A program made the position numbers and the translations under genes. A stretch of DNA of 64,000 bases from Pristionchus mayeri (taxonomy: Eukaryota > Nematoda > Chromadorea > Rhabditida > Neodiplogasteridae): assembly GCA_036245805.1 (NCBI GenBank), contig BTRK01000005.1, positions 33,213,469 through 33,277,468 on the forward strand, written 5' to 3'. Positions 34,001-45,885 of the stretch are shown in pieces. The first letter of the stretch is position 1. Every line of letters begins with the position of its first letter. A model generated the notes under the pieces. That model was given only the letters and a program-made list of their open reading frames with translations. It was not told the origin of the DNA and searched no databases.

Positions 34001-34377
34001 TCCTCGGCCTCACGTTACCTAGTCTCAACATCTTCACCGAAATCCACGATCAAAAATTTTTTTTCTGTCGCAAAAGGGTCTCATTTTGCTGCATTTTTAG
34101 CGGAGATCCGTGTTATGCAATCAAGATGTTCAGGCGCGTCGGACTGGGAGATGCCCTTACGATGATCGCCAAGAAACCCAAGATGTCGGTGCTCGACAAA
34201 TCTAATCTCGACTGGAAGTCATTCAAGCAGGAGCAGAAGATTGATGAAGACTTGGCGATTCATAACCGAGGAAAGAATGGATATCTCAACAAGCAAGATT
34301 TCTTGATCAAGGCTGATCATGCACAATTTGAGAAGGAACGAGCTATGCGTGATGCCATACGGAAACAGAAGCAATAA
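28097..34377 (+). CDS. BCNT/CFDP1 (Swc5-type) protein
   Basis: Exons 28097..28204, 28405..28487, 29039..29123, 30618..30703, 32281..32370, 32613..32702, 34101..34377; 272 residues. The acidic N-terminus (MSTEDDEYRSSDDEDYVPEG) is followed by a basic tract, DDFFASLIANDPY, a linker, VFDFAGQEIKVEKEV and the C-terminal BCNT-C domain: KPKMSVLDKSNLDWKSFKQE then LAIHNRGKNGYLNKQDFL and QFEKERAMRDAIRKQK. Order and motifs match the craniofacial development protein 1/Bucentaur family, whose yeast member Swc5 is a subunit of the SWR1/SRCAP H2A.Z-depositing complex in the nucleus. TTTACAG directly before the ATG suggests trans-splicing. Introns 3, 4 and 6 are 1.2-1.6 kb and filled with inverted-repeat elements, unlike introns 1 and 2. 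AATAAA overlaps the stop codon (34373). Confidence 0.93.
29243..29330. repeat. Intronic hairpin, 22-base arms
   Basis: AAATATTTGTTTAAGATGCA ... GCGCATCTTAAACAAACATTT: inverted arms of about 25 bases with a few mismatches, about 40-base loop, inside BCNT intron 3. Confidence 0.7.
29525..30410. mobile_element. 886-bp mariner-like non-autonomous element
   Basis: Terminal inverted repeats of at least 36 bases starting TTAGGTTGATTCAAAAGTTT and ending AAACTTTTGAATCAACCTAA, flanked by TA on both sides (29523-29524, 30411-30412). TTAGGTTG-type ends and TA target duplication are those of the mariner superfamily. No open frame with transposase motifs is seen, so it is non-autonomous or decayed. Located in BCNT intron 3. 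Confidence 0.85.
31116..31213. repeat. 98-bp intronic hairpin
   Basis: TTAAAGTTACCCAACGCTCG TGAAATTATTTGAA against TTCAAATAATTTCACGGATG TCGGGTAACTTTAA: 34-base arms with few mismatches around a 27-base centre. In BCNT intron 4. Confidence 0.8.
32827..34070. repeat. 1.24-kb near-perfect palindrome in BCNT intron 6
   Basis: Arms 32827-33407 and 33490-34070, each about 580 bases, are reverse complements with few differences; the spacer is 82 bases. Ends are CGACAGAAAAAAAAATTTTT and its complement. The left end follows TA; the right side is followed by CA, so a TA duplication is not certain. No transposase is encoded; the same short open frame simply appears once per arm. The two arms fill almost the whole intron. 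Confidence 0.93.
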
Positions 34378-34804
34378 ATACGTGTATTGTCCATGCGTCG
34401 AGTCCTACTGATTGATAAATGTTTACAAGATCAGACTTGAGTGTCTAAGACTGCCTGATACTGACCATACCATGTTAAAATACCGATCAACTATTCGGAA
34501 TTATCTATCTCATTTTCGATCGCTGATAAGTGTACGAGCGGCCAAGTAGTAAGATAATGGTTAAAGAGGAATCACTTTTTTTCAAAAGCGAATTCCAATT
34601 GATGAGCGAAAACGCCGTGTTTAATGAAATAATCAAGACACGGTTTAATTCTGAGAATAAACGATTGATCCTTCTAATACTTATTCCCACTCCCCATCCT
34701 ACCCTCACTCTGTAGTTATAGTATGCAACTTTTAATGCAAGAGTCAAATTCAATGTAACTTCATTGTCGATTTTAAACAAAACAACAGTAAAGTCGACAA
34801 CAAT

Positions 34805-35644
34805 TTAGAACTCAGCGGGGACGGTGGTCTGTCTGAGGTCGGCGGCGATTCTGTCGAGATCCTTGCGTCCCTGGAATAATTTCAAATAATTTCATCATTC
34901 TTGAATCACGATCATTCACGAATACCAGAATTGTATTACAAGTGACCCAGTCTTTTACCCAGATCATCTTATATAATAGCCAACCTGCTTGGAGAGAATG
35001 CGGCCCTTGCCATCCTCGCTCTTGTCGACCCACTTGAGGGCCTCAAGAGACTTCAGGGCCTTGCGGATGACGCATCCGGAAGCCTTGGCGTAGGAGTTGG
35101 GCTGAACTCCACGGCGGAGCTTGCTTCCGTAGATGTTGCGGAAAGTGTTGACTCCTGAAAAGTAAACGCTTCAGTAATGGGCACATCTATCAGACATTTT
35201 TTAAACGCAGTTAGAAAGATTTTTAAAAATGTATCACAATAAAAATATTGTACGAACCGACGGGAGAGCGGATGTACAGGCGGCGGGCGAGAGAAGCGGC
35301 GCGAATGTAGTACCAGTCGGGGTTGACGGGAGCCATGTCCTTGGTGACGCCAAGCTTGACGAGGTCGGACCACTCGGGGACCTTTACCTGCAAATTTAAA
35401 AGATAATATCATCGCATTTTTGAGCAGATAACTAATAGATCAAAAATAAGCGTCAAAGAAAACGCACAAGTGCTTGAAATTTGAATAAAAGGCGAACAAA
35501 TTTGAATTTTTGCATTTGAACAGTCCCAAAGTAATTCAAACAAAGCTAAGTGATACAAACCTTTCCAGTCTGCTTGAGGAAGTGGGCGATGCGCTTGACG
35601 ACCTCATCCTGGTCGACGTCCTTGACGGAGGTAGGCCTGACCAT
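34805..35644 (-). CDS. rps-19: 40S ribosomal protein S19 (eS19)
   Basis: Minus-strand exons 35561..35644 (ATG 35644), 35258..35387, 34985..35154, 34805..34870 (TAA 34805); 149 residues, the usual length. It starts [20 protein letters not shown] and contains [30 protein letters not shown] and [20 protein letters not shown], then [20 protein letters not shown] and [13 protein letters not shown], all characteristic of RPS19. It is a component of the 40S head, required for 18S rRNA maturation. Codon use is strongly biased (C- and G-ending codons), as expected for a highly expressed gene. CATTTCAG a few bases before the ATG suggests SL trans-splicing. Head to head with hsr-9. Confidence 0.97.
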
Positions 35645-36099
35645 TTTTCCAAGCTGAAATGACAGTTTTGATGAGAAAAAAGCTTAAAAACAAGGGTGGT
35701 CGTGGTCATAGATGATGGGGCCAATTTAATTGAATGCATTAAAGATAACTTTGTAGAAAAAGGCGACAAACAGCAACAAAACAGCGAAAAAAGGCGAAAA
35801 AAGGAAAAGTCCCCTAAAAATGCGCACATTTATAAGTACCGTACATGAACATGCACATCAAAAGATTTGAATGTGAGACAGCGGGAAAAGGCGGAGCTCC
35901 CGACCCATTTCAAGGCGTGTTTTTGAACGGATTCAAATCGATATGCCGATTGATTGGTTGTTATTGTTTGTTTTGAATGTTTCATAATTACTCGCTTGCA
36001 CTACGCTCTGTCGCGTGCTTTATTTAGCTGTCTTCTTTTCATATATTTTGCTAAAATATAATGCATTTCAGTTCACCACTTAGAGAGAAGACATTTGCA
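35645..36099. promoter_or_regulatory. 455-bp bidirectional promoter region, rps-19 / hsr-9
   Basis: The start codons of rps-19 (-) and hsr-9 (+) are only 455 bp apart with no other gene between, so this stretch must hold both promoters. It is AT-rich with GGCGGAGCTCC and TGATTGGTTG (CCAAT-box complement) near 35890-35955. Sites themselves are not defined by the sequence alone. Confidence 0.6.
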
Positions 36100-39000
36100 A
36101 TGTCCGACACACTCGTTCAAGGTATTGTAGAACAATTCTTTTTTCATTATACTATTCTTTCATAGTTTCCCAATTTATCACTAGATAATCACCATTTTCT
36201 AGTACCAGCGGGTGACATGAAGGAAGATCAGCCAGAGAGTCTCAAGTGAGTGTTTGTTTGCTTGCATTTTCGTTATTTATTTTGAAAATTTATCGTATGA
36301 AACATTAATAATTAATCATTTAGTGTTGATACTGCACAGCCGTCCCTGCTCAAGAAAGGCGGGCTATTTGGAAAGAGCGTAGCCGTGAGTTATCATTTAT
36401 ATTCGTTTTTTTTATATATCCGGTTGACATTCTCTACCTCGTATGCTCTCATTGATGGCGTTCTAGGTGTCTGGAACTCCCAGCCCAGCCGAGAAGTCAA
36501 GCGAAAACGGTGACGAAGACGTTTCATCACAAAGCAAAAATGGAGCCACAGACTCGAACACGAATGGCGACCATCAGGATGAAGGTAATAGTTGAGTATT
36601 ATTCAGTTAAACTGTTCAAATATCGCCTGGAAATACGCAAGTGTGCATTGTAGGCGAAGCCGATGCCACAAACGGCGACGCAAGTGAACAGGCGCATGGT
36701 GACGATGAAGAGATGGATGAGGCTGAAGAAGGTAAGTTTAAATTTGGGAGAAACTTAGTACCCCGAATTGTACGCCACTGTTAGTGATTATATATAGCCC
36801 ATGCAATTGATAGAGCTTTACTATTCAGACAAAGAGGAGGCTGAGGTTGCGAAGCCCGCCGAACCAGCCACGGTAGATGAGCCTGAGAAGAAAGAGGCTG
36901 CTGATGTGGTGCCTTTCCTAGATTACTCTTTCTTGGGTTGCCATAACGTATTTTAATGCTGTGATCTGGTTTGTTATGAATTCGCAATTCAGATGGAAGA
37001 CATCGAAATGGCTGATGAAGAGGAGGACGAGATCCAAGAGACTGAGCCAGCCAAAAAGGACGATGACGTCATCGATGAGGAGGAGAAGGAGAAGGAATCG
37101 CCCGCATCGCCCACGAAGGACGACGACGTCGAGGCAGTTGAGGAAGTCTGCGTCAAGAAGGTTATCTCGATGGACACCGATAAGGTAAGGATAGCGTTAA
37201 AACGGTGGTCGGATATGGTATTATTGATTGATTCAGACTGTTGATGAGACCACTGCTGATGAGACCACTGCGAAGACCGATGACTCGGCAATGGATGCGA
37301 CTCATTACGAGTCGGCGGAGGACGAGGAGAAGCCGGTGGATGCCACACAGGAGTACCACACGGCCGAAGAGGAAGAGGAGGCGCCCGTGGTGGCGACGCC
37401 CAAGAGAGGACGTGGCAGGTTCGTGTACATTCTTTCAACTTTTGAAATATTTCGGCGGTTGAACGATCTCGAATCTTGATACTATGTACTCTACGGTGGT
37501 TTTTTGTTTAACAATAGTTGAACATGTGCTTTACGTGCACCCATTGCAGACCGCCGAAGTCTGCGAGCGGCACGCCTGCTGCAGTGAAGAAGACGCCCTC
37601 TGCGAAGACTCCCAAGACGCCTGCTGCAGCTGCGGAAGAGGCGGACGAGGCGACGCCCTCGAAGAGAACCCCCCGAGGAGCAGCGAAGAAGGCTGCTGAG
37701 GCACTCGCCTCCCCCACCCCCTCCCTCACCAAGGGCAGAGGACGAAGGTAAGAATTGAAGTGCAATATTGATTGGTTAAATAGTTGGTGTGAATCATCCA
37801 GTGTTTACGATAGAAATGATCTTAGTCTTGTTTGTTCCGATGCATGGCTGGCTACTAATTCGACTCATCCTCAGATCGATCAAGTCGGACACATCAAGTC
37901 AGCCGGATGTGGATGAGAAGAAGGAGGAAGAGGGAGAAGAGAAGAAGGCTGAGGAGGCCGCTGAAGAGGAGGCCAAGACGCCCGTCCCTGCCAGAGGACG
38001 CCGGTATGTTTCCACATTGGGGTTGTGTTTATTATTGTTATTTTATGGCATCATCGCGAGATGTAGTCATGAAATAGTACTAGTCGTTTTGTATTGACGT
38101 TCATTCTGTCTATCTCTTTCTTTTCCTGCACCTGTTTGTGCCGTTTATGAAAGCTCGTTACCGAGTCTTTCATGGGATAGGCGCGTGGTCGATATTTCTC
38201 ATTAGTCCATGTCTCCACATACCTCTAGTTTTGCCTGGCAGGCGCGAGAGTGTGTGGAAGGGAAAGCGGGGTCCACTCGCTCACTCCTATTGTTTGTCTT
38301 GCTTGGTTTCTCAGGAGACTGACTCGGTTGCGACGAGAAGACTCGAGAGGAAAATTGATAATATCCCTAGAAATCTAATGCATTCCCTTGCAGATCCATC
38401 AAGACCACTCCTGCCACTGCTACCAGAGGAACGCCCAGAGGAAAGAAGGCCGAGGAGGGAGAAGAGGGGGAGGAGACCGGTGAGAAGGAGGAGAATAAGG
38501 GAGATGAGGAGGGAGAGGCAGCGGGAGCAGAAAAGACACCCAGAAGAGGCAGGCGATCCGTCCACACCACTCCCGCCTCTAAGAAGGTAATATTTTTATT
38601 TATTTTTTAAAATTTTAAAATAAAAAAATTAATAAAAATTAATAAATACAAAAATTGTAGGAGACTCCGGCGCGTGCGTCCAAGTCGGCCAAGAAGGAGG
38701 AAGATGACGAGGAGTCGGCGAGTGTCTCCCCATCGAGACGACCCACCAGGGGAAGCCCCACCAAGACTCCCCAGTCCTCCGCCAAGGGGTATGCACAGGG
38801 TGTTGATTATGGTAGTATGGCGATCATCGACGTTTAGCTTAAGCTCTGCAGTAGGCTGATTCATGTTTCGATCACGGGTGTTATCGATTGATTGCAGTCG
38901 CGGTCGCAAGACGAGTGTGAAGAGCGAGTCGACGACAGTGGAGACGGAGACGGAGGAGGACAAGTTTGATGGAGATGAGGAGGAGGAAGTAGTGGCGAAG

Positions 39001-42000
39001 AAGGGAAGAGGAAGAGGGAGGAAGAGTGAGTTGAGACGATATCATTGCTGATGATCTGATCGAAGAACTTGCTCATTTTCTGGGATTACATTTACGCTAA
39101 AACGGATATTTTTTATGTATTTTATACTGATAGAATATCAGCTTCACTTGTAATATTAACGCACATTTGAATTTGACGAGATCACTGGTGTTCCTAATCT
39201 TATACATTAATGAAAATCGAAAGTGATAATTTTAAAAATTTATACTTTATTTGAAGGTGCTTCTGGCAAGATGCCGACCGCCTCTGCGAAGAAGGCCAAG
39301 AAAGCCGATGACGAGGAAGACCCTTTCGACCTCGACACCGAGCTCGACAAGCATCCCGAGCCACTCAGGAACATTACGGTACGGTAGATGTTGGGAAGAA
39401 ATATTGATTAACTAGACTGGGTATATTGATTGTCATGTTGTTCGTCGGGTCTCGATGACAGTCGGTGATCATCAACGCAAAAGAGCGTGTGCTGATAAGG
39501 CGGGTCGTCAGGCGTTGCTCGCGAGAGTTGCACGTGAGAGGGTAATAAAAACACTGCGAGGTGGTGAATTTTTAGACGAGAGTGTTGTGGGGGACTGAGT
39601 ATGTTGCGCACTGAGTTCAAAATGTTCTACGAAAAATCAATTCTGAAACCTGCCAATTTCTGGCTGCACCTCTACTTTTACCTTTCATCATTTGGTTTAT
39701 ATGCACCGGTATCATTAAAAAATAAATATTATTGATTGGGTAAATGCGTAATTGAGTTCAATTAATTAAATTTTATCAGATGTTTAACTAATTAATTTTT
39801 TATCAGGTGGAGAAGAAGGAGTTCGGCGAGTGCAAGTATACGCGTTCGCCGGCAGTCTCGAAGAGCAAGTACGAGGCGACGGAGCGATCCGCATCGGACA
39901 AGGTATTTAGTGGGATAATTAGTTAGCTAATAATATATTTAACTAATTATTTAGTTAACTATCTAGATACTTTCACGATTGATTCTCACAAATTTCACTA
40001 AACTTTTCAATTTTTCAGGTTGCCAACCTGCCCAACACCCCCGCCGCCACGGGCACACCCAAGACGATCGCCAGTGCGCAGGTAGGATTACCCTGAAGGC
40101 AAGGGAAGGGTACGGTATCAGGACGATATTTTGTGCTCAATTTGGTGTGGTCGGGGGTTGTTCCGTTGAACGTTCCTCATTGCTCTTGTGCATTGATTGG
40201 GCGACAGAAGGAGATGCAGTTGTAACGTGAGCGTGACACTGTTTCGATGATTCATATCCTAGATCGTCTCCGTCTCTTCTCAATCTACTAAAAGACACGC
40301 TATCGTGATCAATTGTAATCGCACTTTGCTATCATTAGTAGAGCAAGCGCTGTCCGCGCGGTTTTTGGTCACTAACGAGAGTAATTGACGGGAGGAAAAG
40401 TGTAGCTGCGATCACAAAAGGGGGTCGGAGGAGCGGGAAGAGGGGACTGGTGGGGGAACAGAAGGATGGCGTGGAATTGGGAGAAGAAGGGGAAGACGAG
40501 AAGAGTGTTGGAGGGGGGGGGGGGGGGGTGGATAGTGCACGGGTGGGGGAGGCTCTCGCCGCGCTGTAGAGGCGAGAGCCAGTGACTCTTCCCCCCACCG
40601 CGTCCCTCCCATCTCTCTCGATTAGAGGGAGAGAGAAAGGTTACGTGGCGAACGAAAACGGTGCTACTCTCGCTTTCGTCCACCTCTTCCGGTGTCCTTT
40701 CCTCGATAGTTGAACTAGATAAATCAGTCAGCTTACCATCTATTGCGCTGTGTACTTTGAAATTGTGTCTCCTTGTTTCGCGGTTTAAATTTTTTGGTTA
40801 TTCATTTTTCTCTGCGCAATAATACTTGCATTAGTTTATTCTAATTGCACTTATAAGCGTGTTTGTTATGGATGAGGATTACCTATCTATGAGTGCCACA
40901 ATGTCATCTGTCATACAAATTATGAATAATTAGTATTTTACTCTTGCTCTATGCGATGCGATACGTTCTAAAAGGCGGAACTTTCGAGTGCTTGAGTGTA
41001 TATATTTTTATATCATTATAATCTATAAGCAATGCTTTAGTGCGTGATTCGGTGCTTCAGAAGTGCATCACATGAGTTCTGTGTTTACGAGTTCTTGATA
41101 ATCTCGTGTTTCCTACCAATGTATAACCCAAAATAATTTGCCGCGTTAATACTACGAAACGTGGTAAAACAATGCAGGGAAATAGATGCGCAGATATGTC
41201 TCGACTCAGCCATTCACCTCGTTAATCTCTCCTCTCTGCAGAGCACTCGCAAGTCCCTCGGAGGGTCGCCCGTCAAGCGAACGGCCTCTGCGAAGCGAGG
41301 AAAGAAGAGCAAGGAGGAGGGAGAGACAGAGACGCAGGGAGAGGACGACGACCCCATGGAGGAGGACGCACCCACGGAGAACACGCCCGCAGGGGGCAGA
41401 AAGGTGTGCAAGGGGCGGTGTGGGGTAAAAAGAGGGAAAGGTGAAGCAGAGAGTCACCAGGGTCGATGAAGGATTGTTTGTCGATAATTGGGAAATCGTG
41501 GGCATTTCGAAATGTAGGCAAACCACAAGGTTGTCTGTTCGCAAAGTGCAATCAGGAAGTGAGCGCTTGTTATTGCAGGGCCGTGGACGGCCTCCGGGCT
41601 CTGGTGGCAGCGCTGGCAGAAAGAGAAAGGCGTAAGTTCCTCCGATAAATATTGTTTATGTGCATTATTATTATTATTATTATGTAAATGTTTGCATAAA
41701 AGCAGAAAATGCCCCAATTATTAACTCAGGTCCTTACGCTATAAATGTTCTCGATGAATCATTTTATGGGGTCAATTTGTGATTATGTGCATTTCAGCGC
41801 TTCTCCTCCCGCTTCGTCGTCGGCTAAGCGTCCGACGATGAACGTCGACATCCCCGAACTGGACGCAGAGGCGCAGTGGGCAGCCGATCACCCAGAGGAC
41901 GACTCGGTACGGTAGCCTCACTATGGTTGATGATCGACAACTGATTAATTTTCAAAATAAACGATATTGATCGGTACTTTTGCAGGCCCCGCTGGTTCCT

Positions 42001-45000
42001 GGTGCCCGCGTCTTCGCCGTCTTCCAGAAGGTGTTCTATCCCGCACTTGTCGGAGAGTGAGTTGGACTGACTTATTAATTTTTTTATTTTTGTTTTGAAA
42101 AAATGGTTGTTCACACCGATTGCAAGGTTGTTTGAAAATGATTGCAAAAGAACGCCCCTTTTGCAATTTATAGCTGGGTGGAAGCACCAAGTCAACTGGT
42201 GCGAGGTGGTTGGAACGTGGATGCATCGTTTTATGCTCCTCGCTTGCAGGCGCGACGGTCTCGGTCGTTACATGGTGGAGTTCGTGGAGGACAAGATAGT
42301 GAGACCGGTGCCGCCCGCCGGAGTTCTCCCTCTCTCTGCAGTCACCATCGACAAGGAGGTGAGGGGCAGAACTTGAACAACAAGCATAATAATATGTGTG
42401 GTAGTTGTAAATGAACCGCTCTTTCGATGAGAGACCGAATGAAATGAGGGAATTGCTTTTCGAAACGTAGTGAGCAGGGTAGCATTCGGCAGAGTGGAAA
42501 ATGGAATAGTGTGAATGCAGGGCACGGCCCCCGGAAGATCGACATTGGCCTCATGAAACTGTGTCGCGCTGTAAAATCGCTTAGCACTAAACATAGAAAT
42601 GACAATCAGGCTATCCTCATTGACAATCAGGCAATCCTCCTTGCAAATCAGGCACTTACTTGCCGAATCAGGCAAATTTCACTGTAAGCTATTTGAACGT
42701 GCGCGCGTTTTGCCTGATTTCACCTGATGAGGTGACACATTTTCAACTGGCCTATGTCGATCTTCCGGGGGCCGTGCAGGGTGATTGGGGTTTCACAGGA
42801 TCGTTAGGTGTCCTTGGGGTGGGAATGTATTGATGTGTTCTTGAAATATGCTTGCGATAAATTGAAAATATGTGAAAATATATGTTCCGTGTACGATAAC
42901 GCAGGAGACTTGATGGAACCGCAGCTCACCTTTTGATTGAAGGAAATTTGATCAATTTTTCATCCTTCCTCTTTTCAGTGTCTCTTCCAGCCGTCGGCTG
43001 ACGACGAGCCGATCCAGTGCCGTGTCCTCCGATCGGCGAATGCCGCCAATGCCAAGGAGTGGCAGGCAGGAGTCTTCAAGCTGATCGAGATTGGCAATGA
43101 GGAGGCAGAACACGAGTAAGTACTGCAGAGGAAACTGTAGTTCACAGGGTGGCGTAGATGCTGCGAATTCAATAGGCTCATTTTTCCGGTTCGAATTGAC
43201 GATATATCTAGTCACTTGTGGTCAATTGATGTGTCCTTTCACTGCAAAATATATTTTACGATTTTCCTTACAGGGCAAACTGGACGCAGCTGCAGCTGGA
43301 CATGGCGACGTCGGAGTGGAAGAAGTACGTGAATATGATGAGCAAGAAAGTAACCAAGATCAACACCGGTACGCTTATCTTCGAAGTCATTGATTATTTA
43401 AAAATATAGATTAGGTCCGGAAAGAAACATCCAGTACTTTTTGTATTTTCATGTTTCATCAGAATAATATGAATGTCTTCAGACAACATCACTTCGCTGA
43501 CCGACAAGCGCGAGCGTCGCTCGCGTGTTCACAACGACACCGCCGTGGCTGTGAGTTTTATGCAATTTTTTATTTTATTTTTTTAAAATGTAAAAGTGTG
43601 TTATGTAAATTGGCCCATTTCCAGATTGCCACCCTGTCGGGCACTCCCGAGCCGACCTCTCGCCGCTCCGTCACCCTCAAGACGCCCGCCGAGTCCGCAT
43701 CCGCATCCGCCCCCAAGAGTGAGTGCGGAGACAGATTGGATATTGCATAGCCGTGAAACCCGACTGTTGCTTGCAATGGTCGAAAAATACTTGCAAAGAT
43801 GAAACCAGAAAGGGATTGGAAATTTTAAATAAATTTTAAATTTAATTTGCAGCTGGCAGCACTGGTCGTGGGCGTGGTCGCAAGTCGAAGGCGACTCTGG
43901 CTGCTGAGATGGCAGCTGCTGAGGAAGCAGCCAAGGAAGAGGAGAAGGAGGAAGAGAAGAAGGAAGAGGACGTGAAGATGGAGACTGATGCACCTGCAGC
44001 TCCCGCCAAAAAACCCGGTGAGCAGAGGGACGGATCGATAGTTACTTGGGTTACGGTAGATCCTTAGTATTGTTATGAATCGGCTTGATAGGGCATTACC
44101 TTACCGTACCGTGTCCTTTCAGAGATGAACACTCGCATCTTCCTGAATAAGATGTTCATTCTCACGTCCGCCAATCGCACGACGGGCGATGCCGTCTTCA
44201 AGAAGAACGAGATGAAGAAGCAGATCCTCGAGAGGGGCGGAGTCGTCCTCGAAGATATCAACGTATGTTTTGTATCGTTTCAATGCAATGATGCTCACTG
44301 CAATGAGTGGCCACATAGACTCGTCCAGATGTAGGACTGGTAAAACCCGAAGTATATATAGTTGTATCTCATAAATCCTTCGCAAATAAAATGCGCGGAA
44401 ATGATGTGGGCGTGTTGTAACCGAACTTTGCCTGGTCTGTCTTCATTGCACCCATTCAATCAAACCCTCCAATAAAATATGTTGTTCAGCAAGTGCCCCT
44501 GGACGCCGAGGCGTATCTCATCTCGGACACCCACTACCGCACGCACAAGTACCTCGCAGCCATGTCCAGAGGTGAGTGGAAATGGCTCCTAAAATTGTAT
44601 CAAAGTAGGAAAATGCCAAAAACAATTTTATGATTTTGTTTACACTTGTTTTCATTACTGCCTGCCCACCCTGTGACTCCTTGCTTCATTGCTTACTCAT
44701 CTCTTCTCCCCTGCAGGCATGCCCTGCCTCTCCCACAAGTGGCTGGTGGAGTGCGTGCAGAAGGAGGAGCTGGCGCCCTACAACGACCACAAGCTGGCAG
44801 GAGGACAGGGACTGCTCAGCGGAGAGCTCTACCCGCTGCCCGATGTGAGGGGCAAGCTGCTCGTGGTGAGTGAGGGAGGGGAGGGGTACGGTAGAAGGGA
44901 AGGAAGGATACGTTAGAAAAGAAAGAGTATTGATTAATGGACTCCTTTTCAGGGTCGATCGATAATGGTGCACAGCAAGACGGACTCGCACATGAAGAGA

Positions 45001-45885
45001 GGAACGATGGGATTCAAGCAGGTGGGAAGGAAGGACAACAAGTAGAGGGATAGGGCTGGAATATGCGTGATGATTAGGAGACTTTAGAACACTACATAGG
45101 CTGTTTCTGTCCAGTTCTGCAGACATTTAAAAAATGTATTAAATATTCGCTCTCCTTCAGATCTGGTCCCCTATCGTGGAGCTTCTGGGTGCGCGCGTCG
45201 TCTCTGATCTGCCGCTTGCGGACTGGTCTCCCGCCAGCAATGCTGCCTCCCTCCCAGACTTTGAGATTCTGCTCACCGATTCATCCTGCCCGCCCGAGGT
45301 GAGTGGGAGTGGAGATGAGGGTGCACATTGATGTTTCAAAGATGTGTTAAAAAAATTTTGTAATCAGATTAGTGTTTTTAATATATATATATATTTTTGT
45401 CAAATAATAGATGCCTAATTACAGATCGTGAACAAGCTGGAGGCCGCGGGCAAGGCAGTCGTCAGCAGCGAGTGGCTGATCCAGGTGAGAAGATGACCTC
45501 CTTCTTGGAGAGGAGAAGAGGAGCAGAGAGTTGGGGCAGGAGTACACCGGACAATAGGAGTAGCAATTGGTGAAGGGAGTGCATGTACTAGCGAGTACCT
45601 GTACTATCACTGTCTGAATGATGATGTGAATATGGAGACGGAGATGGAAAGACGGTAGTGGTAGTGACACCAACTGACTTGGGGGTGCGGCTATTGCTCA
45701 TAAGTCTGTGCGATCTCGAATATGTGATTATTGATCGATGAGTAATGCAATAATGTTTGCAGTCGATAATCATGGGCCAGTGCCCCGACTTCGCCGCCCA
45801 TCCTCGTTTCCGCTACGACTCGGGCAATGAACCGACGAAGAAAGAGGGCAGCCAGGACCAGCCGACGGCCGCCGCCCAGTCCTAA
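36100..45885 (+). CDS. hsr-9: 53BP1/HSR-9-like DNA-damage mediator (tandem Tudor + BRCT)
   Basis: Thirty-three exons: 36100..36121, 36203..36245, 36324..36384, 36467..36584, 36654..36731, 36829..36908, 36993..37184, 37237..37418, 37550..37747, 37875..38003, 38394..38586, 38661..38788, 38898..39025, 39257..39378, 39807..39902, 40019..40081, 41242..41403, 41579..41631, 41798..41906, 41986..42056, 42250..42358, 42979..43115, 43274..43368, 43483..43550, 43625..43718, 43853..44017, 44123..44262, 44490..44571, 44717..44865, 44953..45021, 45161..45298, 45425..45484, 45763..45885; frame is kept throughout, 1218 residues. The first 680 residues are acidic, low-complexity, with GRGR/AT-hook-like basic patches. 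About 720-855 is a Tudor-like part (VPGARVFAVFQKVFYPALVG, GLGRYMVEFVEDKI). About 966-1200 holds two BRCT domains (MNTRIFLNKMFILTS, LSHKWLVECVQ; SSEWLIQS). This order is that of 53BP1, Crb2/Rad9 and C. elegans HSR-9, nuclear adaptors that bind methylated histones at DNA breaks and act in the checkpoint. Confidence 0.92.
42524..42778. repeat. MITE with GC-rich 28-bp terminal inverted repeats
   Basis: GCACGGCCCCCGGAAGATCG ACATTGGCC at the left and its complement ending GGGGGCCGTGC at the right, about 255 bp in all; AGG lies on both outer sides and may be a 3-bp target duplication. The interior has tandem AATCAGGCAATCCTCxTTG units (42603-42670). In hsr-9 intron 21. Confidence 0.8.

Noticed and set aside
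36989..37438. 149-codon open frame on the minus strand, Ser/Pro-rich
   Set aside because: It is the antisense shadow of hsr-9 exons 7 and 8, whose biased acidic codons open the opposite strand; the plus-strand frame continues through consensus splice sites and ends in Tudor and BRCT domains.
38138..38590. 150-codon plus-strand frame, Arg/Glu-rich
   Set aside because: Overlaps hsr-9 exon 11 in another frame and runs through its intron; the hsr-9 frame joins exons 10 and 12 in phase.
40335..40683. Minus-strand Pro-rich frames near a G-run
   Set aside because: Low-complexity sequence inside hsr-9 intron 16; composition explains the open frames.
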